Assembly (NCBI GenBank): GCA_018780435.1 | Contig: JADMJS010000056.1 | Coordinates: 1 to 64,000, forward strand | Origin: Myxococcales bacterium | GTDB taxonomy: Bacteria; Myxococcota_A; UBA9042; GCA-2863065 | DNA: 64,000 nucleotides | Direction of reading: 5' to 3' | Shown here: in pieces, positions 19,843 to 28,986 of the stretch | Layout of the letters: each line of letters opens with the position of its first letter | Position numbering within the stretch: the first letter of the stretch is position 1 | Notes under the pieces: model-generated | The model's input: only the letters and a program-made list of their open reading frames with translations | What the model was told of the DNA's origin: nothing | Database searches by the model: none | Program-made: the position numbers and the translations under genes

Positions 19843-21111
19843 TCAGGCCTTGAACCACCCAAGGCCCGGGATGACCCGCGCGTCGACCGCGAAGTTGAAG
19901 TGCATGCCGGCGTTCTGGGCTTCGAGGCCGCTCGACAGGACCCCGATGACCACGCCGTCCTCGCGCCGGAAGACGGGCGCGCCGCTCGAACCCGGGGCGG
20001 CGCCCGCGTCGATTTGAAGGACCGTGCCCGCGGCACGACGTCGTACGCTGTTCACGATGCCCCGGGAGAACGTCGCCGACACGCTGTGTTCGTCGCCGAG
20101 CGTGAATCCCAGCGGGAAGCCGAGGATGCCCACTTCGAGCCCCAGGTCTGGTTCGGCGGGCTCCGACTCGACGCAGAGCCACCGTTCGGAGCCGAGGCGA
20201 TCGGAGACCCAGCAGAGCGCCAGATCGAGGGCAGCGTCCATCGCGACGACCTCGACGGGGCGCAAGGAGCGTGCGCCCTGCGGGAGGAAACCGACGGATG
20301 CGGCGTCGCTCACGACGTGGGCACACGTGATGAGATAACCCCCCGGAGAGACGAAGAAACCGCTGCCGGTCGCGACCGTGCCTTCGGTGGTGTGGACCAC
20401 GAGTAACCCAACCGCCGGGAGGAGCTGCCCGGGGACCTTCGGCGCCACTTCGCCCGGCCACGTCCGCGGCCAGGGCACGGGTGACGGCGCCTGAGGTGTG
20501 CTGACCGGCGGCGGTGGCGCCATGCGGCGCTGCGGGAGCGGTTTGCCCGACAGGAGCGCCTGGGACAGCGGCTGCGGGAGCCGGTAGTGCGATAGCAGGA
20601 CGACGCCGCCGCCTACGAAGCCGCCGCCCGTGATGCAGACACGCCACTCGTTCTTGAAGTAGAGGTCGCACAGCACGAGCCCTGACTCCGTCCCGAGCTC
20701 GCCGGGCTTCAGCGCCCAGGTCGCCGCCACGGCGTCACCGTGTCCGAGGGTGAGCTGCACCGCGGCCGCTTGGGCGGAGCCGTGTTGGGCCAGATCGGCC
20801 GGCGGCGCCCACGCCACGATCGCCACGCGAGAATCTTGAGTGAGCGACCCGAGCTCAATGGAGAAGCGCTCTTGACCATCGGTGCCGCGTATCCACTTGA
20901 TATGGTCGTCGATGGACGAGGGTCGCAAAGCACCCACGAGCTCATCGCCCTCCCGGACCTTTTCCGCAGCATCGAGGTGAAGGGCCATGACGGTCCAGCT
21001 CTCACCACGGCTTCCACGCACGGTGGCCGCGAGGTCGAGGGTCTGGGCCACGCCGGGCGCCGCCGTGGAGAGGACCGAAAGCGGGACGCGCTGGCCTTTA
21101 CTGAGCTGCAT
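19843..21111 (-). CDS. Diverged TerD-like domain fused to trypsin-like serine protease
   Basis: N-term MQLSKGQRVPLS and GLVLCDLYFKNEWRVCITGGGFVGGG align with TerD; C-term GSGFFVSPGGYLITCAHVVSDA (His), DAALDLALCWV (Asp), DAGAAPGSSGAPVF (Ser); GGAGG RBS before 21111. Confidence 0.75.
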   Translation of the reverse strand: MQLSKGQRVPLSVLSTAAPGVAQTLDLAATVRGSRGESWTVMALHLDAAEKVREGDELVGALRPSSIDDHIKWIRGTDGQERFSIELGSLTQDSRVAIVAWAPPADLAQHGSAQAAAVQLTLGHGDAVAATWALKPGELGTESGLVLCDLYFKNEWRVCITGGGFVGGGVVLLSHYRLPQPLSQALLSGKPLPQRRMAPPPPVSTPQAPSPVPWPRTWPGEVAPKVPGQLLPAVGLLVVHTTEGTVATGSGFFVSPGGYLITCAHVVSDAASVGFLPQGARSLRPVEVVAMDAALDLALCWVSDRLGSERWLCVESEPAEPDLGLEVGILGFPLGFTLGDEHSVSATFSRGIVNSVRRRAAGTVLQIDAGAAPGSSGAPVFRREDGVVIGVLSSGLEAQNAGMHFNFAVDARVIPGLGWFKA

Positions 21112-21154
21112 GGGACCTCCCGTCAGGTGAAAGCGCTCGGCCGCAATCGACCCG

Positions 21155-22357
21155 TCACTTCTGCCCTTTGGTCCATTGAAACCCAAAGCCGAAGGCCTCG
21201 TCGCAGAAGCGGTGACCGGGGAAGTAGCGCTCCTCCTTCACGATGTCGAGAGAGCCGCTTGGCGCCCGCTCGATGAGCGCGACGGCGCAGAAGCGCTGGT
21301 TCGGGTCGGGGTTGTCGAGCTTGATGAGGATCTCGGTCCCGACGTCGTCCTTGATCACGAGCCGACCGTTGACCGTGGCGAAGTTCGCCGTGCCCTCGTA
21401 GATGAGCGCGAAGATGACCACCTTCTTCACCAGCTCGGGCCGGTAGATGTGCATGTTCTCGCCATCGGCGGCAGCGCCGCTTCGGTCGTCCTTGTCCAGG
21501 AAGATGTAGGGCGGCTCGCTCTTGGATCCGAAGTAGCCACCGAGCGGTTGAATGCAGCCCTTCGAGCCATCGGCCATGAGGAACATGCAGCCGAGGTCGA
21601 GGTCGACCTTGTCCTGCTTCGCGCCGAAGCCGAGGAAGCCGCCTTTCTTCGGGCCACCGGGCTGGTCCCAGTTCAGGTTGATGTGGAACTGCGTTGCGCC
21701 CTGGCCGGTTCCCCCCTTCTTGAGGCTCAGGGACTGGCGCGCCCCCTTCTTGTCGAGCGTGATCTTGCCGAGGTTCAGCTTCGGCGCTTCTGGTGCCGGC
21801 GCGGGCGCAGCGGCTGGGACCGGTGCCGGCGCGGCAGGCTTCGGCGGCGCGGGCGCGTCCGCGACCTCACCACCGAAGTGCTCGAGCACCGACGCGAGCC
21901 CGCCCGCGAAGCCCTGACCGTTCGCGGCGAAGCGCCAGACGTCCTTCTTGTAGACCTCGGCGATCATGATGGCCTTCTCGTTGCCGAAGTCCGACCCGGC
22001 GAACTTGAACGAGATGCCACCCGCGGTCAGCGACGAGGCGCCGATACGGCTCATGCTGGACTCGCCATCGAGCGTCGCGACGAAGACGATCTTCTGAATC
22101 GTCTCGGGCAATTGGTCGAGGTCGAGCTGGAAGCGCCCGGTCGTCCCGCCGTCCGCCAGCTTGAGGCCGCCGCCCGGCGACGAGCGTTGATTGTAGAAGA
22201 CCATGAAGCGGTCGTCGCTCAGCTTGCCTTGCGCATCGAGCCCGAACGCGCTCACGTCGATCGGGCTGGGAGGGTTCGCGATGGCGATGTCGACCGTGAG
22301 TTGGGAGCCGATGCCGGCGTCCGAGAGCTTCACCTTCTGACCACGAACGAGATCCAT
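21155..22357 (-). CDS. TerD-domain + C-terminal TerA-like domain protein
   Basis: N-term TerD-like (VRGQKVKLSDAG...[27 protein letters not shown]); C-term HINLNWDQPG...VDLDLGCMFLMADGSKGCIQPLGGYFGS...YIFLDKDDRSGA. Confidence 0.8.
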   Translation of the reverse strand: MDLVRGQKVKLSDAGIGSQLTVDIAIANPPSPIDVSAFGLDAQGKLSDDRFMVFYNQRSSPGGGLKLADGGTTGRFQLDLDQLPETIQKIVFVATLDGESSMSRIGASSLTAGGISFKFAGSDFGNEKAIMIAEVYKKDVWRFAANGQGFAGGLASVLEHFGGEVADAPAPPKPAAPAPVPAAAPAPAPEAPKLNLGKITLDKKGARQSLSLKKGGTGQGATQFHINLNWDQPGGPKKGGFLGFGAKQDKVDLDLGCMFLMADGSKGCIQPLGGYFGSKSEPPYIFLDKDDRSGAAADGENMHIYRPELVKKVVIFALIYEGTANFATVNGRLVIKDDVGTEILIKLDNPDPNQRFCAVALIERAPSGSLDIVKEERYFPGHRFCDEAFGFGFQWTKGQK

Positions 22358-22515
22358 GCTGGCCGCTCCTGCTTCGATGTGGGGTGAGTGCGCGCGGACT
22401 CGTCGTCTCGATCAGGCGCGCGAACGCCCGCTCGTGCGAGCGCTTCACGATGAACGGCGATACGTCAGCCGGCCCCGCCCGAGGGCAATGGACCGGTGAC
22501 GCGCCGAGGGCTGTC

Positions 22516-23091
22516 TTAGACGTTGACGCCGAAGTTGCGGGCCAGGGGCCCAAGGCCGCCCGCGAAGCCCTGGCCGATCGCCTTGAACTTCCACTCGCCG
22601 CTATGGCGGTAGAGCTCGGCGAAGATCATGGCGGTCTCGATGCTGGCGTCTTCGGACAAGTCGTAGCGCGCCACTTCCTTGCCGTCGGCCGCGTTCAGGA
22701 GGCGGACGTACGCGTTGTGAACCATGCCGAAGTTCTGACGACGACCTTCCGCCTCGTGAATCGTCACGCAGAACGCGATCTTCTGCACGTCGGCGGGGAC
22801 CCCAGCGAGGTCGACCTTCAGCGACTCGTCGTCGCCGTCGCCGGCGCCCGTCTTGTTGTCGCCGGTGTGCTCGATCGAGCCGTCGGACGACTTCGCCTGG
22901 TTGTAGAAGATGAAGTCGGCGTCGCTACGGACCTTGCCCGAGGCGCCCTGAAGGAACGCGCTGGCGTCGAGGTCGAAGTCCTGGCCGTCCGTCGCGCGGG
23001 CATCCCAACCCAGACCGACGAGGACCTTGGTGAGGCCCGGGGCTTCCTTGCTGAGCGAGACGTTTTGACCTTTGCCGAGACTGATCGCCAT
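22516..23091 (-). CDS. terD: TerD family protein
   Basis: [47 protein letters not shown]...DDESLKVDL...[35 protein letters not shown]. Confidence 0.93.
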   Translation of the reverse strand: MAISLGKGQNVSLSKEAPGLTKVLVGLGWDARATDGQDFDLDASAFLQGASGKVRSDADFIFYNQAKSSDGSIEHTGDNKTGAGDGDDESLKVDLAGVPADVQKIAFCVTIHEAEGRRQNFGMVHNAYVRLLNAADGKEVARYDLSEDASIETAMIFAELYRHSGEWKFKAIGQGFAGGLGPLARNFGVNV

Positions 23092-23206
23092 GTGCTTCTC
23101 CTGATGAAGTGCTTGCCGAGGCCGACCTGGCCCCGGGGTTGTGCTCGTGCCTTACCCGTGGACCGAACCCGTGGCGCCCGGTCCTGGAAGTTGCCTTTGA
23201 ATTCGA

Positions 23207-23782
23207 CTAGATATCGACGCCGAAGTTGCGAGCGAGAGGTCCGAGGCCCCCCGCGTAGCCTTGCCCGATGGCCTTGAACTTCCACTCACCATTGTGGCGA
23301 TAGATCTCCGCGAAGATGAGCGCCGTGTCGAGGCTCGCGTCTTCCGACAGGTCGAATCGACCGATCTCGCGATTGTTAGCAAGGTCGACGACCCGCGCGA
23401 ACGCTGAGCGGACCATGCCGAAGTTCTGTCGACGCTGGTCGGCCTCGTAGATGGAGATGCAGACGGCGACGCGGTGGATGTCGGCCGGGACCTTGGTGAT
23501 GTCGAGCTCCATGGTCTCGTCGTCGCCGTCGCCCGCGCCGGTGCGGTTGTCGCCGCCGAGCTTGATCGCGCCTTCCTGCGTGGCCTGTTGGCCGTAGAAC
23601 GCGAAGTCGCCGTTCGACCGCACCTTGCCGTCCGCGCCGAGCATGAACGCGCACGCGTCGAGATCGAACGCGGCGCCATCGGTCGTTCGGATGTCCCAGC
23701 CGAGGCCCACCTTCAGCTTGGTGAAGCCGGGTGCTTCTTTGGAAAGTGAGAGATTGCCGCCCTTCGATAGGGAGAGACCCAT
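23207..23782 (-). CDS. terD: TerD family protein (second paralogue)
   Basis: Strong TerD signature; start at 23782 preferred over 23851 because AGGAG lies just upstream and it matches the 191-aa paralogue. Confidence 0.93.
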   Translation of the reverse strand: MGLSLSKGGNLSLSKEAPGFTKLKVGLGWDIRTTDGAAFDLDACAFMLGADGKVRSNGDFAFYGQQATQEGAIKLGGDNRTGAGDGDDETMELDITKVPADIHRVAVCISIYEADQRRQNFGMVRSAFARVVDLANNREIGRFDLSEDASLDTALIFAEIYRHNGEWKFKAIGQGYAGGLGPLARNFGVDI

Positions 23783-23829
23783 TTCGACGACTCCTATTAC
23801 AGCCGGTTCAGGGAATTCGCAGTCGCGGT

Positions 23830-23845
23830 AGCAAAAGGCACGCAA
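23830..23845 (-). promoter_or_regulatory. Weak candidate sigma54 -24/-12 element TTGCGTG-CCTT-TTGCT facing the ter operon
   Basis: Full -12 box (TTGCT), partial -24 box (TG rather than GG); about 48 bp upstream of the 23782 start. Confidence 0.25.
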
Positions 23846-23875
23846 CGCCAAAGGTCAAGCCCCGGCCTGAATCGG

Positions 23876-23899
23876 TCGCCCGTCGCGGGCGAATTCGCC
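23876..23899. promoter_or_regulatory. Overlapping palindromes in the ter/kinase divergent intergenic region
   Basis: TCGCCCG-TCG-CGGGCGA dyad (23876-23892) overlapping perfect palindrome GGCGAATTCGCC (23888-23899). Confidence 0.45.
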
Positions 23900-23997
23900 A
23901 AGGGCGCGGCCCGCTCCACGCACTTTGAGGGCGCCGCCGAGAGCGCCCAGGTGTAAATCTCGATTGCAGAAGCGGCTGGTCTGCTAAACTCGCTTCC

Positions 23998-26900
23998 ATG
24001 CATCAGCTCCCCGCCTCATGGCAACGTCGCTACGAGCTCGTCGCCCAACTCGGTCAAGGCGGCCTCGGGACCGTCTACCGTGCTCACGACCGGCTCCTCG
24101 GGCGAGACGTGGCGCTGAAGCGGACTCCCGACCGTCTCGGTCTCGCACGCGAGTACGATGTGCTGAGGCGGCTCGATCACCCCGCCGTCGTCCGAGTCCA
24201 TGACGCGCTGGAGCCCCCAGAGCGCGGCGGCGATCGCTGGTTCTCGATGGACCATGTCGATGGTGAGCGGCTCGACCAATGGCTGCGGCGCGGACCGCCC
24301 CCGGCGGCGCTCCGCGCGGTGTTCGTCGTCCTCCTCGACGCGCTCGCCTACGTCCACGCGGCTGGCCTCGTCCATGGCGACGTGAAGCCACAGAACGTCG
24401 TGCTCATGGGCCACGACCCCGCATCGGACCCTGCGGCCGAGCGGGCGCCGTTCCCCGTGCTGGTCGACTTCGGTCTCAGCTCGCGGGCGGGCGACGCGCT
24501 GCGAGGCGGTACTGCTCACTTCGTGCCTCCCGAGCTTCGACGGCAGGGTGCCACGGCCATTCCAGCCGGCGATCTCTGGGCCCTCGCGCGCGCCTTCGAC
24601 GGGGCTGCGGTCGAGCCCGACCTGCGCGCGCTCCTCGACCGCTGCGGCGAGCTCGATCCGGAGCGTCGGCCCGCCGATGGCGCCGCCGCCATGGCGCTGC
24701 TCGATTCCGACTGGACACCCCGGCTCGTCGAGCCGGTCGGCGCCGGGTCCGTCGACGCTTTCTTCGACGCCGACGTGGCCGTGGTCGAGGATCTCGCGTG
24801 TGCGTCGGCGCCTCTCGTCCTCGAGGTCGCACACGGTGACGCCGTCACCGTCGCCGATTGGCTCGGCGACGCTCTCCGCCGGCGCGGACAGAACGTCAGG
24901 GTCGGGAGCGCGCCCCGCCCGGGCGAGCCGGCCCTGCTCTTCATCCGTCGGCTCGTGAACGCGCTCGGCGGGTCGCTCCCGCGCGTCGGTATCGATGCGG
25001 AGGTCGCTCGCGACGGCCTCGAAGCGGTGGCGGTGGCCGTCATCGACGCCCTAGCGGGTTCGGGCCTCGAGGCGGAGCTCCCCATCCTGGTCGTGCCCCG
25101 CGTCGCGTCCTTACCTGCCGCCGACCGACACGTCCTTCAACGTGCCGTCGAGGCCGGCAGCCTTGCTCGCTTGGTCGTGGTCGACGACGCGGCCGGGTTT
25201 GTGTCGGCCTCGGGCCTCGTGGCCGCCATCGAGGCGCGTCCGGGCGCACGACATCGGATGATCCCGGCGCCCACGGAGGCGTCGGTTCAGGCGTGGCTCG
25301 ACCGGCTCCGGGTCGATGAGCACCATCCCGACTCGATCTTTCGCCGCCTCCTCGTAGCCCGCCGTCACGCGGGGGCGACTGATCTCGGGCGCTTCGCCGG
25401 GGCCGCGGTCCACGCTCGCGTCCTCGTCCCGAACGGGGCGGGTGGCTGGATCAGCAGGACGGACGCGGGAGCCCACTCGCTCCTCGAGATCGATGCGCCG
25501 GGCTTATCCGACATGTGGCAGTCGCTCCTCGGGCCTTTGCCACCGGACGCGCTCGAGTTCCTCGCCGTTCTGCACGCGCTCGGCGGCACCGCGACGGCCC
25601 AGGAGCTCGAGGGTCTGCGGCCCTCTCCAGGCGCGATCGCGACGCTCGCACGGGTCGGACTCGTCGCCGTTGCCTCCACAGGCTCGATGGGCGAGTTCGT
25701 CCTGCCGACCCCGGTCCTGGCGCTGCTCGACGGCGCACCCGGCACACGCGCCGCGCTCCCGCCGCTCGGGCACGAGTCGTCGCGCCTCGTGGACATCCTC
25801 GTCTCGGCGGCAGACACCGGACCGCGGCTCGGGCGGCGCGCGCACGCGGCGATCGTCGCGGGCCGCTTTCGCGAGGCGGCCTGGGCCTGGGAGCGGATCG
25901 CGTCGATGGCGGCGAGTGCCCTCGACTCCCGTGAGGCAGGACAGGCCTACCTCCGGGCCGCGATGGCGGCGGAGAGTGCCCTCGGTGACGCCTTCGACCG
26001 AGTCACATCCGGTCCCGCGCCCTTCGCACTGGCGGCGCTCGCGGTTCGACACGCCGAAGTCGCCGCCGACCGTGAGTCTATGGACCAAGGGCTCGCGCTC
26101 GCGCGTCGCGTCGCGGGCGGGACCGCCGGGCTGCGTTTGCTCGAAGCCCGCATCGCCCTCTCACTCGGCAACTATGCCGGCGTTGAAGAGCAGCTCGGCG
26201 CCGTCTTGTCGGAGGCCCTCGACACGCGCGAGAGCGCCGAGTGGTGGCTCATTCGAGGGTCGGCGCTCGCGCTCATGGGCGAGCCTGCCCGCGCGGGCGA
26301 GTCGCTGCGTGAGGCGCAGCGACTCGCGCTGTCCCTCGGCGACGTGCACCTCCTCGGCAAGATATCGAACAACCTTGGCAATCAATGGCTTGCGGCCGGA
26401 CGATACGCCGCGGCTGCCGAGGCGTACGCGACCGCCGCCGACGCAAAACGCCAGACTGGCGATCGGCGTGGGGAGCGAATCGCCGAGAGCAACGGCGCCA
26501 TCGCCGCAAGAGCCAGGCTCGACTTCGCTTCCGCTTGGGAGCGGGCCACCCGAGCCGGGGAGCTCGCCGGCCGGCTCGGAGACCGCCGGGGCAGCGCGAT
26601 GGCCACGATGATCCGCGCCCTCATCGCGCTGGACGTGGGTGAGGTGTTGCGTGCCCGTGCCGCCCTCGACGCGCTCGACGAGACGGGCCTCGTCTCACCC
26701 ACCATGCGACTCGACGCCGAACTCTGCCGAGTCAGGCTCGATCTGGCGGAAGCAGGTCCCACGTCGGACGACCCCGTGCGCCGCCGTGCCCAGGCTCGTT
26801 GTCTCGCAGTCCTCGACGCGGCCGCGACACAAGGCCTCCCCGCCGCTCGATCCGAAGCCGCCTGGCTCCTCGTGGTCGCGGGTGGAGAGCCGCCCGCACC

Positions 26901-28986
26901 GACCGCCATCTCTCCGTCGGTCTCCGGCTCCCCGCTCTCACTTGTGGATTTGCTCATCGAAGAGCGGCTCCGTGCCGGTATCGAGCCCATCGAGATCGCC
27001 CCCCTCCGGGCCGTACGCGGGCTCCTCGAAGCGCGCGCCGGCCGGCTCGGCAGCGCCCGGCGCGCACTCGACGCGGCCGCGGGCGCGTTCCTCGCTTTTC
27101 CGGAGCGGGACCGTGGCGTTCCCGCCGGGACCGACGTCGTCATACCGCTCCTGCGCGAGGGCGCCGAGCTCGCCGGGATGCCCGAGCTCGCGTCGACCGC
27201 ACACGGGCTCCTTGCAAGCGCCAGTGCTCACCGCGCCGCGGAGCGATTGCGCATCGACGGCGCGGAAGCCCGGGCGGCCGACGCCCTTCCGGTCGGCGGT
27301 GTCCCAGCGACGGGCAGCGCCCCAGCGCTGGCACGAGACGTGCTAGGCGAGGCTGCGCCCCCGACGTCGTCTGACGCGGGGAGCGCGGCAGCCCCCCCGG
27401 CGGATGGTCCACCTGGGAGCCCACTTTGGCCGCTGACCTTTGGCCTCGAGGACGTGATCATGGCCTACTTGACGGCCATCGGCGCAGATGCGGTTGCCGT
27501 CGTCGCGACGGACCCCGGTGGCGCTGGCTCGGCGGCTCGCCGCGTGCTGGCCACTGCGAGCCGGACATCGGCGGTGCCTGGCGCCCCGTCGCTCCCGGTG
27601 GCGCGTGCGCTCGCGGCCGTCCCTCCGGATGGCGCCGCGTGGCGGGGAGTCGACGAAGCCGGTGCTGTCGCGGTCCTCTCGGAGCCCTTCGTTCAGTCCG
27701 ACACCTCGGAGCGCGCCTGGCTGGTCGCCAGCTTCCTGCCCGCCATCCCTGCAGAGGCGCTGAAGGCCGGCCGCGATTCCGCGAACCTCGCCGCACTGAA
27801 GCTGGTCGTCGAGCGCGACCTCGCGGTCAGGGCGGCCACCCACTTTCGCGAGCTGAGCACGGCCGCGGCTCTCGATGTCGCGCGTCTTCGGCGAGAGCAC
27901 GAGGACGAGGTCACGTCGCTCCGCGAAGCGCTGGCCGAGTCGCGCCTGATCTCGGATCTGCGCGTCGGCTTCGAGGAGGTGGTCCACCGGAGCGCCCCCA
28001 TGCGACGCGTCGTGCAGACGTTGTCCCGCGTGGCCGACGTCGATGTGAACGTGCTGCTGCTCGGCGAGAGCGGCGTCGGGAAGGAGCTCCTCGCCCGGGC
28101 CGTCCACGCGGCGGGCGATCGACGTACAGGACCCTTCGTCGCCGAGAATTGTGGCGCCGTGCCGGCCGATCTCTTCGAGAGCGTCTTTTTCGGCCACGTC
28201 CGAGGCGCGTTCACCGGCGCGCTGACCGCCCAGCGTGGTCTCGTCGAGGCCGCCAACCACGGCACACTCTTCCTCGACGAGGTCGCCGAGCTGAGGCTCG
28301 ACCACCAGGCCAAGCTCTTGCGCGTATTGCAGGAGCGGAAAGTGCGGCCCGTCGGCGGGACTCGCGAGCTCGACGTGGACTTCCGAGTCCTGGCTGCGAC
28401 CAATCGCGATCTTCAAGCCCACGTCCGGGCGGGCACCTTCCGGGAGGACCTCTACTATCGCCTGGCCGTCATCACGGTCGCGGTCCCCGCGCTTCGCGAG
28501 CGCCGTGGAGACATCGTCCTCATCGCGGAACGCCTCCTGGAGCGCATCGGCAAGCGGTTGAAACGCGAGCTCGCCTTGACGGCCACCGCGGCCGATCGGG
28601 TCGTCGCCTTCGATTGGCCTGGGAACGTGCGCGAGCTCGAGAACGAGCTCACTCGGGCAGCGATCCTGACCGGGCCGGACGGCCGTATCGACGCTCGCCA
28701 CCTCTCCCCGCCGCTCCGAGAGCGAGGTGGGGCGCGCCCTACACCGGGAGGGCCCGTGGCGTGGGACGGTGGGCCGCTCCTCGCGACCGTCGAGCGGGTG
28801 GAGCGCGACGTGATCCTCGACGCCGCTCGGCGCCTCGGTGGAAAGAAGATCGCGATCGCTGCGGCGCTCGGGCTCTCTCGACCCGGCCTCGACGCGCGCC
28901 TCGAACGCTACGGCATCGACGTGAGTGAACTGAAGTCGGCTCGTTCGCCCTCGAGTCGGGACCAGCAGCCAGGAGAAGAGCCATGA
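23998..28986 (+). CDS. Ser/Thr protein kinase + TPR-like region + sigma54-interaction AAA+ domain + Fis-type HTH regulator
   Basis: Kinase motifs DVALKR, HGDVKPQN, DFG; GESGVGKELLARAVH Walker A, GHVRGAFTGA, GTLFLDEVAEL; C-terminal KKIAIAAALGLSRPGLDARLERYGI HTH. Confidence 0.88.
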   Translation: MHQLPASWQRRYELVAQLGQGGLGTVYRAHDRLLGRDVALKRTPDRLGLAREYDVLRRLDHPAVVRVHDALEPPERGGDRWFSMDHVDGERLDQWLRRGPPPAALRAVFVVLLDALAYVHAAGLVHGDVKPQNVVLMGHDPASDPAAERAPFPVLVDFGLSSRAGDALRGGTAHFVPPELRRQGATAIPAGDLWALARAFDGAAVEPDLRALLDRCGELDPERRPADGAAAMALLDSDWTPRLVEPVGAGSVDAFFDADVAVVEDLACASAPLVLEVAHGDAVTVADWLGDALRRRGQNVRVGSAPRPGEPALLFIRRLVNALGGSLPRVGIDAEVARDGLEAVAVAVIDALAGSGLEAELPILVVPRVASLPAADRHVLQRAVEAGSLARLVVVDDAAGFVSASGLVAAIEARPGARHRMIPAPTEASVQAWLDRLRVDEHHPDSIFRRLLVARRHAGATDLGRFAGAAVHARVLVPNGAGGWISRTDAGAHSLLEIDAPGLSDMWQSLLGPLPPDALEFLAVLHALGGTATAQELEGLRPSPGAIATLARVGLVAVASTGSMGEFVLPTPVLALLDGAPGTRAALPPLGHESSRLVDILVSAADTGPRLGRRAHAAIVAGRFREAAWAWERIASMAASALDSREAGQAYLRAAMAAESALGDAFDRVTSGPAPFALAALAVRHAEVAADRESMDQGLALARRVAGGTAGLRLLEARIALSLGNYAGVEEQLGAVLSEALDTRESAEWWLIRGSALALMGEPARAGESLREAQRLALSLGDVHLLGKISNNLGNQWLAAGRYAAAAEAYATAADAKRQTGDRRGERIAESNGAIAARARLDFASAWERATRAGELAGRLGDRRGSAMATMIRALIALDVGEVLRARAALDALDETGLVSPTMRLDAELCRVRLDLAEAGPTSDDPVRRRAQARCLAVLDAAATQGLPAARSEAAWLLVVAGGEPPAPTAISPSVSGSPLSLVDLLIEERLRAGIEPIEIAPLRAVRGLLEARAGRLGSARRALDAAAGAFLAFPERDRGVPAGTDVVIPLLREGAELAGMPELASTAHGLLASASAHRAAERLRIDGAEARAADALPVGGVPATGSAPALARDVLGEAAPPTSSDAGSAAAPPADGPPGSPLWPLTFGLEDVIMAYLTAIGADAVAVVATDPGGAGSAARRVLATASRTSAVPGAPSLPVARALAAVPPDGAAWRGVDEAGAVAVLSEPFVQSDTSERAWLVASFLPAIPAEALKAGRDSANLAALKLVVERDLAVRAATHFRELSTAAALDVARLRREHEDEVTSLREALAESRLISDLRVGFEEVVHRSAPMRRVVQTLSRVADVDVNVLLLGESGVGKELLARAVHAAGDRRTGPFVAENCGAVPADLFESVFFGHVRGAFTGALTAQRGLVEAANHGTLFLDEVAELRLDHQAKLLRVLQERKVRPVGGTRELDVDFRVLAATNRDLQAHVRAGTFREDLYYRLAVITVAVPALRERRGDIVLIAERLLERIGKRLKRELALTATAADRVVAFDWPGNVRELENELTRAAILTGPDGRIDARHLSPPLRERGGARPTPGGPVAWDGGPLLATVERVERDVILDAARRLGGKKIAIAAALGLSRPGLDARLERYGIDVSELKSARSPSSRDQQPGEEP

